In this document: piece by piece, positions 43,448 through 54,130 of the stretch | How the letters are laid out: the number at the start of each line of letters is the position of its first letter | How positions within the stretch are numbered: the first letter of the stretch is position 1 | Assembly: GCF_027706845.1 (NCBI RefSeq) | Contig: NZ_JAQGCZ010000001.1 | Span: 620,001-684,000, forward strand | Source of the DNA: Mycolicibacterium sp. BiH015 | GTDB taxonomy: Bacteria; Actinomycetota; Actinomycetes; Mycobacteriales; Mycobacteriaceae | Direction: 5' to 3' | DNA length: 64,000 nucleotides | Translations under genes and position numbers: made by a program | Notes under the pieces: generated by a model | Seen by the model: the letters and a program-made list of their open reading frames with translations, nothing else | Told to the model about the DNA's origin: nothing | The model's database searches: none

Positions 43448-43684
43448 ATGTCCGCCCACTGCCAGGTCACCGGCCGCGCGCCGAGCTTCGGCAACACGGT
43501 GTCGCATTCGCACCGCCGAACCCGTCGCCGCTGGAACCCCAACATTCAATCCAAGACGTACTACTTGCCATCTGACGGACGCCGCGTCACCCTGCGCGTC
43601 AGCGCCAAGGGGATCAAGGTCATCGACCGCGACGGCATCGAATCCGTGGTGGCGCGTCTGCGCCGGGAAGGGATCAAGGTCTGA
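43448..43684 (+). CDS. rpmB2: ribosomal protein bL28, zinc-independent paralogue
   Basis: 78 residues. [20 protein letters not shown] is the L28 N-terminus, but only one Cys remains where zinc-binding forms have four, so it is a C-minus form used at low zinc. First gene of the operon; its TGATG overlaps rpmG2. Confidence 0.93.
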   Translation: MSAHCQVTGRAPSFGNTVSHSHRRTRRRWNPNIQSKTYYLPSDGRRVTLRVSAKGIKVIDRDGIESVVARLRREGIKV

Positions 43685-43848
43685 TGGCGCGCAACGAGAT
43701 TCGTCCGCTGGTGAAGCTGCGCTCCACCGCGGGCACCGGCTACACCTACGTCACCCGCAAGAACCGGCGCAACGATCCGGACCGTATCGTGCTGCGCAAG
43801 TACGACCCCGTCGTGCGCAGGCACGTCGACTTCCGCGAGGACCGCTGA
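43684..43848 (+). CDS. rpmG2: ribosomal protein bL33, zinc-independent paralogue
   Basis: 54 residues ([20 protein letters not shown] at the start, [16 protein letters not shown] at the end). It lacks all four Cys of the zinc-binding form. ATG shares its A with the rpmB2 stop. Confidence 0.93.
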   Translation: MARNEIRPLVKLRSTAGTGYTYVTRKNRRNDPDRIVLRKYDPVVRRHVDFREDR

Positions 43849-44154
43849 ATGGCGAAGAAATCGAAGATCGCCCAGAATGAGCGGCGCCGCGAGATCGTGG
43901 CACGTTACGCCGATCGCAGGGCCGAGCTGAAGCGCATCGTCAAATCCCCGTCGTCATCACCCGAGGCCCGAGTCGCCGCGCAGTCCGAACTCAATCGTCA
44001 ACCGCGCGACGCGAGCCCGGTCCGCGTACGCAATCGCGACTCGGTCGACGGGCGACCGCGCGGGCATCTGCGCAAGTTCGGCCTGTCCCGCGTCCGCGTG
44101 CGTGAACTCGCCCACGAGGGACATCTGCCCGGCGTTCGGAAGTCCAGCTGGTGA
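43849..44154 (+). CDS. rpsN2: ribosomal protein uS14, zinc-independent paralogue
   Basis: 101 residues, the long S14 form. [20 protein letters not shown] and [18 protein letters not shown] are signature regions; no zinc Cys motif. Starts immediately after rpmG2 and overlaps rpsR2. Confidence 0.93.
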   Translation: MAKKSKIAQNERRREIVARYADRRAELKRIVKSPSSSPEARVAAQSELNRQPRDASPVRVRNRDSVDGRPRGHLRKFGLSRVRVRELAHEGHLPGVRKSSW

Positions 44155-44390
44155 AGCGTAGATCTGCGGACACGGCCGCGCCGAAGAAGCGCCGAAACCT
44201 GCTGAAGCAGTTGGGAATCGAGCATGTCGACTACAAGGACACGTCGACGTTGCGTCAGTTCATCTCCGAGCGCGGCAAAATCCGGTCACGGTCCGTGACC
44301 GGCTTGACCGTGCAGCAGCAGCGCCAGGTCACCATCGCGATCAAGAACGCGCGCGAGATGGCACTGCTGCCCTATCCCGGACAGGGCTGA
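44151..44390 (+). CDS. rpsR2: ribosomal protein bS18, zinc-independent paralogue
   Basis: 79 residues; [19 protein letters not shown] and [20 protein letters not shown] are the S18 core. GTG start overlaps rpsN2 by four bases. Last gene of the Zur operon. Confidence 0.93.
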   Translation: MKRRSADTAAPKKRRNLLKQLGIEHVDYKDTSTLRQFISERGKIRSRSVTGLTVQQQRQVTIAIKNAREMALLPYPGQG

Positions 44391-44399
44391 GCCCGCCAG

Positions 44400-44465
44400 T
44401 GCGCCGAATGCACGCTTGATGACAAAGATTCGCCCATTTACGTCATCTTCTGTGCATTCGGCGCA
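44400..44465. repeat. dispersed palindromic element, copy 1
   Basis: Arms TGCGCCGAATGCAC (44400-44413) and its complement (44452-44465) flank an inner GATGAC/GTCATC pair. It lies between convergent rpsR2 and catalase genes and shares the AATGCACG core with elements at 50591 and 51562. Likely a bidirectional terminator. Confidence 0.75.
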
Positions 44466-44474
44466 GCCGAGGCG

Positions 44475-45920
44475 TTAACCGCCCGCGCGCACGCCTTCTT
44501 CGATCTTCTTCCCGAGGTCGGGGTCGATGTTCTTCCAGTATTCGAAGACCCGCGAAAGCACCGGTTCCTTCACGCCGTCGAGCACGTGCCCGATGATGTT
44601 GCTGGCCAGACGATCCCGAGCGTCGTCGTCGAGAACCTCGCGGACCAAAGTGCTCGCCTGACCCCAGTCGTCGTCATCTTGGCGCAGAACGTAAGCAGAT
44701 CGGACCATGTCGCCGTCGGAGGCCCAGTGGACCTCCGAGGCACGCCGAGGGTCGGCTTCCGGCCCGCCCATCGAATTCGGCGTGTACACCGGATCGGTCG
44801 CGTTGCGGATCCGCATCGCACCGTCTTTCGAGTAGGCGTTCACTTCGACATGGGGCTCGTTGACCGGAATCTGCTTATAGTTCACGCCGAGACGGTGCCG
44901 GTGCGCGTCGGCATAGGAGAAGCCGCGGGCCAACAGCATCTTGTCGGGGCTCAACCCGGTTCCCGGCACGATGTTGTTCGGCTCGAACGCGGCCTGCTCC
45001 ATCTGGGTGTGGTAGTCGACGACGTTGCGGTTGAGCGTCATCTTGCCGACCTCGTGCAGCGGGTAGTCGCTGTGCGGCCACACCTTCGTCAGGTCGAACG
45101 GGTTGTACCGGTAGGTCTTTGCGTCTTCGAACGGCATGATCTGCACGTGTAGCGTCCAGCTCGGGAAATTGCCGTCCTCGATCGCGGAGAACAGATCCCG
45201 CTGGTGGTAGTCACCGTCTTCGCCGGCCAGCTTGTCTCCCTCGTCCTGTGTGAGGAACTCGATGCCCTGGTCGGTCTTGAAGTGGTACTTGACCCAGAAC
45301 AGATCGTCCTGAGCGTTCAGCCAACTGTAGGTGTGGCTGGAATAGCCATTCATGTGCCGCCACGTCTTCGGAATTCCCCGGTCGCCCATCAACCACGTGA
45401 CCTGATGCGCCGATTCCGGTGACAACGTCCAGAAGTCCCACTGCATGTGGTGATCACGAAGATTGTTGGCCGCCATCCGCTTCTGGCTGCGGATGAAGTT
45501 CTGGAACTTCATCGGGTCGCGGATGAAGAACACGGGAGTGTTGTTGCCGACCATGTCGAAGTTGCCCTCGGACGTGTAGAACTTCAGCGCGAAGCCCCGC
45601 GGATCGCGCCAGGTGTCTGGGCTGCCGCGCTCTCCGGCCACTGTCGAGAAGCGGGCCACCATCTCGGTCTTGGCCCCGGGCTGCAGGAACGCCGCCTTCG
45701 TGTACGCGCTGACGTCGTGGGTGACCTCGAACTGACCGAAGGCACCACCGCCCTTGGCATGGGGCTGACGCTCCGGAATGCGCTCGCGGTTGAAATTGGC
45801 CATCTGCTCGATCAGGTAGTGGTCCTGGAGCAGGATCGGACCGTCTGATCCGACGGTCAGGGAGTGCTCGACGCTGGGGACGGGAGCGCCCGCGTCGGTC
45901 GTGGCGTACTTCTCACTCAT
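44475..45920 (-). CDS. katA: monofunctional heme catalase
   Basis: 481 residues, small-subunit (clade 3) catalase that breaks down hydrogen peroxide. Active-site [20 protein letters not shown] (catalytic His near 58), [16 protein letters not shown], and the proximal heme-Tyr region [17 protein letters not shown] near residue 340. The ATG at 45920 follows CGAGGAGAAAC. No furA or oxyR-type gene is adjacent. Confidence 0.95.
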   Translation of the reverse strand: MSEKYATTDAGAPVPSVEHSLTVGSDGPILLQDHYLIEQMANFNRERIPERQPHAKGGGAFGQFEVTHDVSAYTKAAFLQPGAKTEMVARFSTVAGERGSPDTWRDPRGFALKFYTSEGNFDMVGNNTPVFFIRDPMKFQNFIRSQKRMAANNLRDHHMQWDFWTLSPESAHQVTWLMGDRGIPKTWRHMNGYSSHTYSWLNAQDDLFWVKYHFKTDQGIEFLTQDEGDKLAGEDGDYHQRDLFSAIEDGNFPSWTLHVQIMPFEDAKTYRYNPFDLTKVWPHSDYPLHEVGKMTLNRNVVDYHTQMEQAAFEPNNIVPGTGLSPDKMLLARGFSYADAHRHRLGVNYKQIPVNEPHVEVNAYSKDGAMRIRNATDPVYTPNSMGGPEADPRRASEVHWASDGDMVRSAYVLRQDDDDWGQASTLVREVLDDDARDRLASNIIGHVLDGVKEPVLSRVFEYWKNIDPDLGKKIEEGVRAGG

Positions 45921-46005
45921 GTTTCTCCTCGGGGATGGGCGGCTTCCGTGCTGGGCCGTCGATCACGAAGGCCCGAGTACCCGAAACATCCCGAAAGCGA
46001 AACGG

Positions 46006-46458
46006 TCAGGGGCGAGGTTGCGTCGTCGGCGCCGGCGCGGGCGGGCCGGGCGGCCGGGGGACGTCGATCATCGGCCCGGGACCGAACGGGCCTGCGAAGG
46101 CCGGGCCGCGCTCGAAGCCGCCGGGAGGACCCATCGGGAACATGGCGGGACCGGGCCGCATGACCATGTCGGGGCCGCGCATGTGGTCCCGAGGACCGTC
46201 GCCAGCGTGCTTGCCGACGATGAAGCCGGTGCCGAAGATGACGGCGATGGTGAACACCGAACCGGCGACGATGCCAACCCAGGCAGCCACCTTGTTCAGC
46301 CGGCTCGGTGGCTGGGGCACGTAGATCGTCTGGGGCGTCACCGGCGGCGGAGGGGGACCCGCCGCCGGTGACGCGGTCAGCACAGGCCCCGTCGGTGGCT
46401 CGACCTGCTCGGATTGCTCGGACTGTTCGGGTCTGACGTCGCTCATGGCCATGATCAT
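46006..46458 (-). CDS. proline-rich single-pass membrane protein
   Basis: 150 residues. An acidic/Gln N-terminus, a Pro-rich stretch, one membrane segment (VAAWVGIVAGSVFTIAVIFG) near residues 55-75, then an outside part rich in Pro, Gly and Met (MRGPDMVMRPGPAMFPMGPP). No known family. The ATG at 46458 has GGAAAG upstream; ATGs at 46450 and 46446 are alternatives. It may be co-transcribed with nothing; the next minus gene upstream ends at 46511. Confidence 0.65.
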   Translation of the reverse strand: MIMAMSDVRPEQSEQSEQVEPPTGPVLTASPAAGPPPPPVTPQTIYVPQPPSRLNKVAAWVGIVAGSVFTIAVIFGTGFIVGKHAGDGPRDHMRGPDMVMRPGPAMFPMGPPGGFERGPAFAGPFGPGPMIDVPRPPGPPAPAPTTQPRP

Positions 46459-46510
46459 TCGCCGCTTTCCACAGTGTCGATTAGGTGTCAGCTGTGAATG
46501 GGCTATGAGG

Positions 46511-47614
46511 TCACCAGGGCTTGATCGGGTTCACCGCGTACTGGATGACGCGGTACGGTGTGCCGCCGCGCGGCATGGTGTTCCACTGGCTGACGAAGAC
46601 CCGCACCGCATCCGGAGTGGAACTAGGCGATATGTAGCCGCCGTAGGGCTGGGCGAGCCGGTTGTCGTACGGAGGGGGCAGGTCCTCGGCCCGCTCCGGC
46701 CAGGGAGCCGCGACGACGACCGTGGTCATCGGCGCGGTGCCGAGCTGCGTCGGGTCGTTGGCCACGCGGATCTCCATGTTGCCGGTGGTCGCATTGAAGT
46801 AGGACAGCATCGTCATACCGTCGATTTGCCGCACGCTCATCTCGCCCACCTTGTCGGGCCACAGCGGCGCCGGCTCCCCGCCCCATGACGTCCCCGTCCA
46901 GCCCTGCCACGTGGCCCTGTCGGTGAAGGTCTGCGGCGTCGCCCGGTAGAGCACCACCGGTCCGCTGCGGTCGAAGTTGTTGGCCACGATGTACACCCAG
47001 CCGCGCTCCGAATCGGCGGTCGGGATCGGGTCGTAGTAGCCGCTGATCTGCGTCTGCCTGCCGCCGGCGTAGGCCGCGTCCCGTTCGGAGTCCGGCACTG
47101 TCACCCAATTACCTTTGCCTGCTTCGGCTTTCACCAGTCGCGAGGTCTGCGGCCGCAGGTCTCGGGTGGTTGTCACCATCATCCAGTTCTCGCGGTTGAT
47201 CTCGATGATGCCCGCGGGCAGTTGCGATTGCCCTGGCGGTGTCGGGTCGGCCAGCAGTGGGGTGTCGACCCCGGTCACCCCGTCGTAGCGCACGCCGCCC
47301 GGGTCTTCGAGCGAGTCGCCCACCACGTGCAGTGCGATCGGCGAGTACCACCCGCCGAATCCGACGGCCTGTCCGGCGAAGCTGTCGCCACACACCTGCA
47401 GGGTGCCGCTCGGGAACTCCATGAATTCACAGAGATCGGTCGCGCCGATTCCGTAATCAGCTGTGGGGGTGCCCGTTCCGGCCGCCGCCGCCAGCCGCAG
47501 CACCTGCCCCGGCATCAGCGGCGGCAAGGCCACCGGGGTGGCTGTCGCCGCCGGAATTGCATTCCAGCAGAGAAATGCCGAGAGAAGGCCTGCGGGAATG
47601 CAATTCCGGCGCAA
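46511..47614 (-). CDS. exported DUF4185-like protein
   Basis: About 367 residues. The predicted signal segment (CIPAGLLSAFLCWNAIPAAT) precedes a beta-rich domain (SGTLQVCGDSFAGQAVGFGG, in parts; GGWYSPIALHVVGDS; WTGTSWGGEPAPLW; QYAVNPIKPW) matching DUF4185, as in the Rv3707c-type gene beside asd. No function established. A TTG at 47614, one base after the asd stop, fits the signal peptide; this start is a guess. The signal region is encoded across a 15-bp perfect inverted repeat. Confidence 0.65.
   Translation of the reverse strand: MRRNCIPAGLLSAFLCWNAIPAATATPVALPPLMPGQVLRLAAAAGTGTPTADYGIGATDLCEFMEFPSGTLQVCGDSFAGQAVGFGGWYSPIALHVVGDSLEDPGGVRYDGVTGVDTPLLADPTPPGQSQLPAGIIEINRENWMMVTTTRDLRPQTSRLVKAEAGKGNWVTVPDSERDAAYAGGRQTQISGYYDPIPTADSERGWVYIVANNFDRSGPVVLYRATPQTFTDRATWQGWTGTSWGGEPAPLWPDKVGEMSVRQIDGMTMLSYFNATTGNMEIRVANDPTQLGTAPMTTVVVAAPWPERAEDLPPPYDNRLAQPYGGYISPSSTPDAVRVFVSQWNTMPRGGTPYRVIQYAVNPIKPW
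47551..47609. repeat. 15-bp perfect inverted repeat inside the DUF4185 signal-peptide region
   Basis: CCGGAATTGCATTCC at 47551-47565 and GGAATGCAATTCCGG at 47595-47609, with a 29-nt spacer. It begins 7 bp after the asd stop in gene order and may terminate or process the asd transcript. The two arms encode similar residues (NCIPA and NAIPA). Confidence 0.8.
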
Positions 47615-47615
47615 A

Positions 47616-49922
<2,307 letters not shown>

Positions 49923-50016
49923 TTGCTGGACCTTTCGAATCGGGGGAATCCCGATCAAGGATAAGGGCTGCGCGCACGTGATTTTTCCCGCCGGTGGCGT
50001 CGGTAACCTGCACCAC

Positions 50017-50586
50017 ATGCCCGATCGGCTCGCCGATACCTCGGTCCCCATCCATCCCCCGATCGCCGCCCGCTGGAGTCCGCGGGCCTTCGACGCCGCC
50101 GCGGAGGTACCCGAGGATGACGTGAACGGGCTGCTGGAGGCCGCCCGCTGGGCGCCGACCTGGGGCCATCGTCAACCGGTGCGGTTCCTCGTCGGACTCC
50201 GCGGCGACCAGACGTTCCGCGCTCTGTCGGACCTGCTCAGAAGGGGTAACAGCTACGCGAAGGCGGCGAGCGTCCTGATCTTGCTGTGTGCCGATGAAGG
50301 CGAGGACGAGCGGACGAAGCTGTACTCCACGGTCGACGCCGGCTCGGCGATGGCCAACCTGCTCATCGAGGCCGTCTCGCGCGGATTGATCGCGCATCCG
50401 ATGGCCGGATTCGACGTTCCTGGCGCAGCCGAGACGTTCCGTCTCCCGGACACCCTGCACCCGGTGGTCATGATCGCCGTCGGTCGGCTCGGCGACTACG
50501 CAAACCTGACACCCGAGATCGCCGAGCGCGACGCCCGGCCGCGCGAAAGGTTGCCGTTGACAGAAGTGGTGCTCAACTGGGATTGA
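50017..50586 (+). CDS. nitroreductase-family protein
   Basis: 189 residues. [19 protein letters not shown] and [21 protein letters not shown] are FMN-binding regions of the family; [27 protein letters not shown] (described in part) and [12 protein letters not shown] complete it. Divergent from ask with 94 bp between. Substrate unknown. Confidence 0.85.
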   Translation: MPDRLADTSVPIHPPIAARWSPRAFDAAAEVPEDDVNGLLEAARWAPTWGHRQPVRFLVGLRGDQTFRALSDLLRRGNSYAKAASVLILLCADEGEDERTKLYSTVDAGSAMANLLIEAVSRGLIAHPMAGFDVPGAAETFRLPDTLHPVVMIAVGRLGDYANLTPEIAERDARPRERLPLTEVVLNWD

Positions 50587-50590
50587 ACTG

Positions 50591-50652
50591 CCGCGAATGC
50601 ACGGTTTCTGAGCGAATTCGGCTGATTCTCGTCAGAAGCCGTGCATTCGCGG
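50591..50652. repeat. dispersed palindromic element, copy 2
   Basis: Arms 50591-50611 (CCGCGAATGCACGGTTTCTGA) are described here by position; they pair with 50632-50652 over 21 bp with one mismatch. Located between the nitroreductase stop and the next gene. Confidence 0.8.
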
Positions 50653-50685
50653 AACCGTTCGGCCTTCCAACGCGCCTAACGTTAT

Positions 50686-51546
50686 GTGCGCGAACTCGTC
50701 GTTGCCTCGGAGGCACTGGCCGCCGGAGAGTTGACCCGTCACGACCTCCGACGCCGGTTTGTCAAGGTGCACCACAACGTCTACGCACCGGCCGGGCTGA
50801 CGCTGACTGCCCGAGATCGCGCCTATGCGGCGTGGCTGTGGTCGCGACGATCAGCCACGCTGGCGGGACTGTCGGCCGCGGCGATGCACGGTGCGCGGTG
50901 GATCCCGTCCGACGCCCCTGCTGAACTCACACGCGTCCGCTGCGGGAACGCCCACGGCATCGTGATCCACCAGGAGTCGCTTCTCGACGACGAGGTGTGC
51001 CTGGTACAGAGCATCGACTGCACGACGGCGGCGCGCACTGCATTCGACCTCGGCCGGCGAATCCCGGGGGACGAAGCCATCATCCGAATCGACGCGCTCC
51101 TCAATGCAACCCGCTGCCCCATCACGGAAGTCAGCAGGGTCACCGCTCGTCACCCCGGCGCGCGGGGAGTCCGTCGTTTGAGGAAAGCCTTGGAGTTGGT
51201 CGACGCAGGGGCGGAGTCACCCCAGGAAACGCGCGTGCGCCTGTTGCTCGTCAGGAGCGGGGCACCCAGGCCCGAGACCCAGATCCCGATCAGAAACGCA
51301 GCGGGCAGGGTCGTCCGGCGCATCGACATGGGTTGGCCCGTATACAGCGTCGGAGTCGAGTACGACGGCGAACAGCACTGGACCGACCCGGCCAATCACG
51401 CCGACGATATCGCCCGTCTGGAATTTCTGGCAGAGCGCGGATGGACCATCGTCCGCGTCAGCGCGGGCCACCTGCGACGCGAGCCCCGCGACATCTGGCG
51501 GCGCGTGGACCGCGCACTGCGTCAGCGCGGGTGGCCCGGCCCCTGA
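50686..51546 (+). CDS. AbiEi-like / DUF559-type protein
   Basis: 286 residues. The N-terminal winged-helix region (AAGELTRHDLRRRFVKVHHNVYAP) resembles AbiEi-type transcriptional antitoxins. The C-terminal region (SVGVEYDGEQHWTDPANHADDI, in parts; FLAERGWTIVRVSAGHL) resembles DUF559, a Vsr/restriction-endonuclease-like fold with possible catalytic E-D-Q residues. Such genes are frequent, multi-copy and variable in mycobacteria. No toxin partner is visible beside it. GTG start. Confidence 0.75.
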   Translation: MRELVVASEALAAGELTRHDLRRRFVKVHHNVYAPAGLTLTARDRAYAAWLWSRRSATLAGLSAAAMHGARWIPSDAPAELTRVRCGNAHGIVIHQESLLDDEVCLVQSIDCTTAARTAFDLGRRIPGDEAIIRIDALLNATRCPITEVSRVTARHPGARGVRRLRKALELVDAGAESPQETRVRLLLVRSGAPRPETQIPIRNAAGRVVRRIDMGWPVYSVGVEYDGEQHWTDPANHADDIARLEFLAERGWTIVRVSAGHLRREPRDIWRRVDRALRQRGWPGP

Positions 51547-51561
51547 TCCCCGGCCACCGAG

Positions 51562-51609
51562 TGCACGCTTTCTGACGGAAAATCGCCGGAATTCGTCAGA
51601 AACCGTGCA
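51562..51609. repeat. dispersed palindromic element, copy 3
   Basis: Arms 51562-51577 (TGCACGCTTTCTGACG) and 51594-51609 pair imperfectly. Shares TGCACG-n-TTTCTGA with copy 2. Lies between convergent genes. Confidence 0.7.
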
Positions 51610-51634
51610 TTCGCGCCATAGCCCCGCTGCCCGA

Positions 51635-52618
51635 CTACGCGACGCCCAGGAACGTGAAGGGTTCGGCTTTTTGAAACTGCGCGCTCGTCTCGCCGGTGTA
51701 GACGGTCTTCTGCCCCTCACCCAGGTCCAGGCGTAGTGTCGGCGCCCCCTCGCTGAGGTCGAGGTTGTTCACATCGACCCAGAAGGTGCTCGGCGACAAC
51801 GCCGATTCGAAGAAGTAGCGCAGCGCCGTGTGGTCGATGGCGGTGCGCCACCGCGTCGACGAGATGTTCGGCGCCTCGGGCGTGGTGATTCCGTAGGGAA
51901 CCGATGCGTTCCGCACGACACCGAGCGCGACGGCGACGGCCTCCAGCGGGTCAGCGGTCTTGGGAACCGCATCGATGTAGAACGAGGCGCGGACGAACCG
52001 GTCGGCGGCGCGGTTGGTGCCCGGCAGCATCACCGTCCCGCCGATCTCCCTCCAGTACTCGGAGATCGCCAGCTGCTTGTCGAAGATCGGCGAATTCGTC
52101 ATCACCTGGAACTCGCGGCCGTGATGGATCACCTGCTCGCCGTCGATGTACTCCACGATGGCGCTGTCGCCACTGGCATCCGACAACGCCAGATGCAGTG
52201 TCGCCAGTCGCTGCTGGCCGGGCACCTCGATGGGCACGATGTGCAGCGGGGTTGCCGACAGCGCAGCGACCGCCTCAGCCACCGTCGCGTAGTTGTCGAG
52301 GATGTACTGCGCCCACAGCGACAGTGACAGCGCCGAATGGGCGCCCGCTGCCGAGGGGTACTTCGACTCTGCGAGCCACAACAGGTTGGCGGCGAGTCCC
52401 GCTTCGTTGAGGCCGTCGGTGCTGGAGATGTCGTAGCCGCTGGCCACGACACTGCCGTACTTCGAGGTCCACTCCAGCGAGCCCGGCCCCGCGCTGCCGG
52501 TGCGCGCCACACCCCGCGGGAGCGCCCACAGATTGGTGCCGATCTCGACTTCCCAGTCCATCGACCGTCCCGTGACGATCCGCTCACCGGTTCCCAGATA
52601 CACGACGCGTGTGCACAC
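51635..52618 (-). CDS. choloylglycine hydrolase / penicillin V acylase family amidase
   Basis: 327 residues, Ntn hydrolase. GTG-Cys-Thr-Arg start (MCTRVVYLG) places the nucleophile Cys2 for self-exposure; TGRSMDWEVE, GLNEAGLAANLLWL, and NSPIFDKQLA (Asn) with the late TRWRTAIDHTALRY (Arg) are conserved. It hydrolyses linear amides; substrates might include bile-acid conjugates or acyl-homoserine lactones. No signal peptide. Divergent from amt. Confidence 0.85.
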   Translation of the reverse strand: MCTRVVYLGTGERIVTGRSMDWEVEIGTNLWALPRGVARTGSAGPGSLEWTSKYGSVVASGYDISSTDGLNEAGLAANLLWLAESKYPSAAGAHSALSLSLWAQYILDNYATVAEAVAALSATPLHIVPIEVPGQQRLATLHLALSDASGDSAIVEYIDGEQVIHHGREFQVMTNSPIFDKQLAISEYWREIGGTVMLPGTNRAADRFVRASFYIDAVPKTADPLEAVAVALGVVRNASVPYGITTPEAPNISSTRWRTAIDHTALRYFFESALSPSTFWVDVNNLDLSEGAPTLRLDLGEGQKTVYTGETSAQFQKAEPFTFLGVA

Positions 52619-52664
52619 GCGATCAACGTAGCGCCGTCGGCACGCCGAAGGTCGTTACTCGCTG

Positions 52665-52706
52665 GAAACGCAACGCGACCACTGTGGTAACAGAAGCGTC
52701 GGTAAC
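52665..52706. promoter_or_regulatory. possible GlnR-type sites upstream of amt
   Basis: GAAAC (52665), CGACC (52676) and GTAAC (52687) recur at 11-bp intervals, with another GTAAC at 52702. GlnR sites have GTnAC-n6-GnAAC; the second half-sites here are degenerate, so this is tentative. Position, 49-90 bp before the amt start, is suitable. Confidence 0.35.
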
Positions 52707-52754
52707 TGTCGGGTGAACGGCTCCGCCTCGGAGCCGCGATCTCCAGGAGTTGGA

Positions 52755-54023
52755 ATGGATGTAGTGGACACCGGCACCACGGCTTTCATGCTGTGTTGCA
52801 TCATCGGGCTGACGCTGATGATTCCCGGACTCGCGCTGTTCTACGGCGGCATGGTCTCGGTGAAGAGCTCGACCAACATGATGATGATGACCTTCGGCGC
52901 CGTGGCCGTTGTCGGCGTCATCTGGGTTCTCTTCGGTTTCTCGATGGTCTTCGGCACCTCCTACGGCGGCTACCTCGGCAACCTCACCGAGTTCGCGGGC
53001 ATGAAGGATCTGCTGGAGTCACAGACCACGATCTCCGGGCTGCCGATCAGCCTCTTCTCCATCTTCCAAGCCCTGTTCGCCGCGATCACGGTCGCGCTGA
53101 TCTCGGGGGCGGTCGCCGACCGGATGAAGTTCGGTGCGTGGATGGGCTTCGCGACGCTGTGGGCCGTCCTGGTCTATTTCCCGGTTGCCCATTGGGTTTT
53201 CGCGTTCGACGGGGTCGTCACCGAAGACTCGGTCGGCGGCTGGATCGCCAACAAACTGAAAGCGATCGACTTCGCAGGCGGTACCGCGGTCCACATCAAC
53301 GCGGGCGCGGCGGCCCTCGCGGTGGCCATCGTGCTGGGCAAGTCGAAGAACTGGGGACAGCTGCGCAGGCCGCACAACGTGCCGCTGACCCTGCTGGGCG
53401 CCGGCCTGCTGTGGGCGGGCTGGTATGCGTTCAACGGCGGTTCCGCTCTGGCCGCGGGCAACTCGGCCGCGATCGTCATGGTGACGACCTTCGTCGCGAC
53501 ATGCGCCTCGACCCTGGCCTGGATTGCGGTCGAAAAGTTCAAGGACGGCCACGTCACCGGCGTCGGTGCGGCATCCGGGGCCATCACCGGCCTGGTCGCC
53601 ATCACCCCGGCCTGCGGTGCCGTCACGCCGGTCGGCGCGATCATCCTCGGTGCCATCGCGGGCGCGATCTGCGTGTACGCGGTGGGCCTCAAAGACCGCT
53701 TCGGGTATGACGACTCGCTCGATGTCGTCGGGGTGCACCTGGTGGGCGGTGTCGTCGGCACGCTGCTGATCGGCTTCCTGGCCAGCGATTCGATGCCCAA
53801 CGCCACCAACGGCCTGTTCTACGGCGGTGGCGTGGAGCAGCTCTGGAAGCAGGCGGTCGCCGCGGGCGCGGTCATGGTTTACTCGTTCGCCGTCGCGTTC
53901 CTGATCGCTTTTGCGCTCAAAAAGACTGTCGGCATTCGCATTTCGCCCGACGACGAGGAAAAGGGCATCGACGCGGCGTTCCATCGCGAGGCCTCGTACG
54001 AGTTGCAGCCCACGTCGGCTTAA
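52755..54023 (+). CDS. amt: ammonium transporter
   Basis: 422 residues, eleven membrane segments. LMIPGLALFYGGMVSVKSSTNMMMM is given here by position (residues 20-45); the pore His pair is in AVHINAGAAAL near 177 and GVHLVGGVVGT near 326. The ATG at 52755 follows AGGAGTTGGA. Heads the ammonium assimilation-type cluster that follows after a terminator. Not next to glnB/glnK here. Confidence 0.94.
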   Translation: MDVVDTGTTAFMLCCIIGLTLMIPGLALFYGGMVSVKSSTNMMMMTFGAVAVVGVIWVLFGFSMVFGTSYGGYLGNLTEFAGMKDLLESQTTISGLPISLFSIFQALFAAITVALISGAVADRMKFGAWMGFATLWAVLVYFPVAHWVFAFDGVVTEDSVGGWIANKLKAIDFAGGTAVHINAGAAALAVAIVLGKSKNWGQLRRPHNVPLTLLGAGLLWAGWYAFNGGSALAAGNSAAIVMVTTFVATCASTLAWIAVEKFKDGHVTGVGAASGAITGLVAITPACGAVTPVGAIILGAIAGAICVYAVGLKDRFGYDDSLDVVGVHLVGGVVGTLLIGFLASDSMPNATNGLFYGGGVEQLWKQAVAAGAVMVYSFAVAFLIAFALKKTVGIRISPDDEEKGIDAAFHREASYELQPTSA

Positions 54024-54032
54024 GGCGTATGA

Positions 54033-54070
54033 CGGCCGGTGCGGGTCCAGGGGCCCGCACCGGCCGTTTT
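54033..54070 (+). terminator. Rho-independent-type terminator after amt
   Basis: CGGCCGGTGCGGGTCC (54033-54048) pairs with 54051-54066 over 16 bp with one mismatch, followed by TTTT. It separates amt from the glutamine-synthetase operon, which therefore likely has its own promoter in 54071-54130. Confidence 0.8.
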
Positions 54071-54130
54071 CATTGTGCGCCGTGTTTCCTTTAGTGATAC
54101 TTTGATTCCCAACAAGAGACAAGGACTGAG

